From positions 1 through 64,000 of the forward strand of contig CAVUJG010000004.1 in the NCBI GenBank assembly GCA_963741755.1: a DNA stretch of 64,000 bases, written 5' to 3'. Shown one piece after another: positions 61,656 to 64,000 of this stretch (position 1 is its first letter; each line of letters starts with the position of its first letter). Below the pieces are notes generated by a model, which was given only the letters and a program-made list of their open reading frames with translations, did no database searches and was not told where the DNA came from. The stretch comes from Sva-07 sp963741755 (GTDB lineage Bacteria; Actinomycetota; Acidimicrobiia; Acidimicrobiales; Ilumatobacteraceae). The position numbers and the translations under genes are program-made.

Positions 61656-61696
61656 GAAGCCGCAACATCCGGTCAGACACCGGATGTTGCGGCTTC
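61656..61696. terminator. Perfect 18-bp hairpin after the oxidase gene (CATC/GTCAGAC family)
   Basis: Arms GAAGCCGCAACATCCGGT (61656-61673) and exact complement (61679-61696), loop CAGAC. Lies between converging genes and serves both. Inner core ACATCCGGTCAGACACCGG matches the other repeats. Confidence 0.85.
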
Positions 61697-61730
61697 CTCG
61701 CGTCCGTGGCCGTGGGGCCGGATCGGTGAC

Positions 61731-62576
61731 TCAGGCGTCGGGTTCGATGCGGCCCGTGAAGTCGTCCATCGTGTGATAGACGCCGATGACACGGTCGGCG
61801 ATGAAGTCGCGCACGTCGATCGGCACCACGCCCTTGAGCATCTCGCTGAGCATCACGGTCTTGGGGAGCACGACGAACGACCGTCCGGCGAGCATCGCTT
61901 TCCACGCCTCGTCAACCACGTCGGCGGGATCGAGAATCGGCAAGAGGGGCGCCGATGACGCCCCGTCGAACATGCCGGTGCGGGTGTAGTACGGACACAC
62001 GGTGGTGACTTTGACGTGGTCGTGGCCGGCCTGCTTGAGTTCGAGGCGCACCGAGTCGGACCACCCGATCACCGCCCACTTCGAGGCGGCGTACACCGCC
62101 ATGCGCGGGTTGGGAGTGAACCCTGCCGCCGACGCGAGATTGAGCATTCGGCACTCGCCCGGGGAAGCGATCATCGCCGGCAGGAACGCGTGGGCGACAT
62201 ACATCGGAGCGAGAGTGTTGACGTCGATCGTGAACTTTGCGTCGCGCTCGAGGTCGGTCTCCCAGAAGTAGTGATTGCCCCGCACGACGCCGGCGTTGTT
62301 CACCAGCACGTCGATGCGGCCGACCTCGTCGAGGACGGCGGCGGCGGTGTCCGCCACTTCGCCGGCATTGCTGACGTCGACGATGTAGCCGCTCAACTCG
62401 CTCACTCCGGCGGCGGGCTCGGCGAGGTCGTCGAGCGTGGCGTTGAGGGCCGCCTCGTCGACGTCGAGCAGCACCACGACGGCTGCGCCATCGGCGATGG
62501 CCCGCTCTGCGAAGAGCCGACCCATTCCCTTGGCGGCTCCGGTGATGAGCACGTTCTTCCCTGCGACCGACTTCAT
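61731..62576 (-). CDS. Short-chain dehydrogenase/reductase
   Basis: 281 residues. TGAAKGMGR, LDVDEAAL (Asp favours NAD), NNAGV, Ser in NLASAAG and YAASK. The C-terminal part (MLSEMLKGVVPIDVRDF) is typical of membrane-associated SDRs acting on retinoid, steroid or fatty substrates. It overlaps the acyl-ACP-reductase-like gene by four bases and may act on its aldehyde product. Confidence 0.9.
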   Translation of the reverse strand: MKSVAGKNVLITGAAKGMGRLFAERAIADGAAVVVLLDVDEAALNATLDDLAEPAAGVSELSGYIVDVSNAGEVADTAAAVLDEVGRIDVLVNNAGVVRGNHYFWETDLERDAKFTIDVNTLAPMYVAHAFLPAMIASPGECRMLNLASAAGFTPNPRMAVYAASKWAVIGWSDSVRLELKQAGHDHVKVTTVCPYYTRTGMFDGASSAPLLPILDPADVVDEAWKAMLAGRSFVVLPKTVMLSEMLKGVVPIDVRDFIADRVIGVYHTMDDFTGRIEPDA

Positions 62577-64000
62577 GATTGCTCCTCGGAGGTGTCATTG
62601 GCTGACGACCGAGCTGCGAGGGCCGCCTTGCGAACCCGGTCGAAGTCGTCGTCGGTGTACGGGCCGTTGATCCCGGAGATCGTGGCCAACTTCATTCCGT
62701 GTCTGAGCCCGAGGCGGTAGATCTCCTTGACCTTCGGCCAGCTGATGCTGCGCCCGACCGTGAAGTTCTCGTAGCGGCCCTCGAGTGCGAGCACGATCGT
62801 CTCGGCGAGGCACGCATAGACGGTGTTGTCCGGCAGGCCGATGCTCTTCATCCGTACGTCGCCGGGCAACTCGACCTCGCCCGACTCGATGATCAGGACG
62901 TCGGGACGCTTGGCGACGTCTTCCGCGGACATGTCGAGCGGGCGGGCCACGTCGGTGATCACGCAGCCCGGCTTGACCCGCATGATGTCGAGCACCTTGT
63001 GTCCCGCAGCGGATGTAGCGGTGACGATCACGTCCATGTCGGCGATCGCCGCTGCCGGGTTGGTTGCAACGTGCACCACGGCGCGTGGATTGTCGCGCTC
63101 GATGTCCTGCTTGATCTGCAGCAGTTTCGCGGTTTCGGGTGAGACGAGCCACAACTCGTCCGAGGCGAGTGCCAGGAGCCTGGCGCAGGCCGAGCCGATC
63201 GCACCGGAGGCACCGACGACCATCGCCTTGCCACGGATCGTGCCGTCGTCGTCGACCTCGGCGATCCCGAGCCGTCGCACCGCTTCGGATGCCGCCCACA
63301 GCGCACCCGACGCGCTGTAGCTGTTGCCGGTCGTCACGGGAAGCGACGCCTGTTTCGCGACGGTCACACCGGCGTCGCCGACCACCTTGGTGAACGCTCC
63401 GAGCCCCATGATCTGGGCACCGAGCCGCCGCGACAGGTCCGCCGCTGCGAGCAGGCGCGAGTACGTGAATTCGGGTGGGTGGGCGAGCATCTCCTTCGGG
63501 GTGCCGCCCACCGTGATCAGCCAACCCTCGGCCTCGTCGCCAGTCTCCGACACGATGCCGGTCACGTGGCTGTAGACGAACGGCGGGATGTATGCCATCG
63601 ATTTCTCGACCACGCCGGTCATCCCAGGGATGCTCGTGACCAGTCCGAGCGGCTCGACGTTCTTGAAGTACTCGGTCGACAACGGGTGGATGACGAAGGC
63701 GAAGCGGCTCTTGCGTCGGCGGCCGTGGGGCCACAGCAATCGCGGTTCGAGTTCGGCGTCCTGCAGGAACTGGACGAGGGTGTCGGTCGTGAGTTCGGTG
63801 CCGGTCGGCAGGGTCGCGGCGACCATCGCCTCGTACATCGCGGGCACGATCATGAACTCGAACGGCTGGGGGGTGACGTCGACGACCAGGTCGGCACCGA
63901 GATCGCTCAGTGTGGTCAGACGTTCTTCGGAGACCGCACTGGTGATGACTGCTTTGCCAGCGAGATCGGGGAGGCCGAACCGCATCAGCTCGGAGAACGA
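62573..64000 (-). CDS. Long-chain acyl-ACP reductase-like (AAR-like) protein, 5' end beyond window
   Basis: At least 470 residues. From about residue 160 of the visible part it resembles cyanobacterial AAR: GLGAFTKVVGDAGVTV, TGNSYSASGA, Rossmann GASGAIGSACARLL and TVYACLAETIVLALEGRYENF, where the Cys corresponds to the AAR catalytic cysteine. The N-terminal 150 or more residues have no AAR counterpart. The frame is open to the window edge, so the start (63985 ATG or earlier) is uncertain. It may reduce fatty acyl-ACP/CoA to aldehyde; I hold this at moderate confidence. Confidence 0.68.
   Translation of the reverse strand, partial: SFSELMRFGLPDLAGKAVITSAVSEERLTTLSDLGADLVVDVTPQPFEFMIVPAMYEAMVAATLPTGTELTTDTLVQFLQDAELEPRLLWPHGRRRKSRFAFVIHPLSTEYFKNVEPLGLVTSIPGMTGVVEKSMAYIPPFVYSHVTGIVSETGDEAEGWLITVGGTPKEMLAHPPEFTYSRLLAAADLSRRLGAQIMGLGAFTKVVGDAGVTVAKQASLPVTTGNSYSASGALWAASEAVRRLGIAEVDDDGTIRGKAMVVGASGAIGSACARLLALASDELWLVSPETAKLLQIKQDIERDNPRAVVHVATNPAAAIADMDVIVTATSAAGHKVLDIMRVKPGCVITDVARPLDMSAEDVAKRPDVLIIESGEVELPGDVRMKSIGLPDNTVYACLAETIVLALEGRYENFTVGRSISWPKVKEIYRLGLRHGMKLATISGINGPYTDDDFDRVRKAALAARSSANDTSEEQS

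Noticed and set aside
1..64000. tRNA, rRNA or riboswitch genes
   Set aside because: Gaps were read on both strands; no cloverleaf-type or conserved riboswitch core was convincing.

Overview
The window is about 64 kb of high-GC DNA packed with short-spaced, often ATGA/GTGA-overlapping genes on both strands. Two F420-type (LLM) oxidoreductases, many short-chain dehydrogenases, acyl-CoA enzymes, DUF6458 and DUF4235 membrane proteins, and start codons lying a few bases after a TAnnnT -10 element (leaderless-looking genes) all suggest an actinobacterium. An Acidimicrobiia/Ilumatobacter-like lineage is my best guess, but that is inference. No rRNA, tRNA, CRISPR array, phage block or insertion sequence was seen; this looks like ordinary chromosome.

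Layout. 1-5.9 kb: the 3' part of a Kdp potassium-uptake operon (kdpB-C-D-E) plus a KdpD-like sensor lacking a kinase. kdpB, kdpD and kdpE carry about 25 single-base indels while kdpC and the last gene are clean. 6-10 kb: ACC deaminase (acdS) divergent from a GntR regulator and a homodimeric pyruvate-dehydrogenase-type E1, around a palindromic operator. 10-18 kb: two HxlR regulators, two DHA2-type MFS exporters and two small membrane proteins, with a duplicated promoter-operator; then small hydrolase, SRPBCC, SnoaL and DinB genes. 18-25.6 kb: ureohydrolase plus glutamine amidotransferase, DUF6458, LLM oxidoreductase, epoxide hydrolase, membrane protein, SDR and acyl-CoA ligase. 25.7-32 kb: a zinc-ribbon/cyclase/ATPase regulator, a secernin-type peptidase, a two-TM helical protein and a flavin-binding-fold protein. 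32-39 kb: trifunctional-type FadB/J, an SDR, and an iron ABC importer behind an iron-box-like site. 39-49.6 kb: DUF2892 protein with a CsoR/CstR-type operator, MTA/SAH nucleosidase, a cNMP-domain thioredoxin-reductase-like protein with a UBP zinc finger, Gfo/Idh/MocA oxidoreductase, Baeyer-Villiger-type monooxygenase, CorA-type transporter, SDR, LysR and a PF10118-type hydrolase. 49.7-64 kb: sterol-desaturase-type hydroxylase, histidine phosphatase, DoxX, EAL-HDOD, aroQ, YitT-type protein, TauD-type dioxygenase, VOC, YceI, SMP-30, GNAT, LLM, a multicopper oxidase with a fused blue-copper domain, an SDR, and an acyl-ACP-reductase-like protein that runs off the window end.

Two features cut across the map. 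First, intergenic hairpins: one family shares a CATC...GTCAGAC...GATG core at six or more loci, nearly always touching a stop codon; a second family flanks the hydroxylase gene; others are unrelated strong terminators. In one case the repeat supplies the last residues and stop codon of a gene. Second, scattered indels: besides the kdp cluster, single frame breaks occur in an MFS gene, the amidotransferase, the cyclase-ATPase, the PF10118-type hydrolase and the dioxygenase. Because key motifs survive in alternate frames, I suspect sequence errors more than decay, but reads would be needed to decide.
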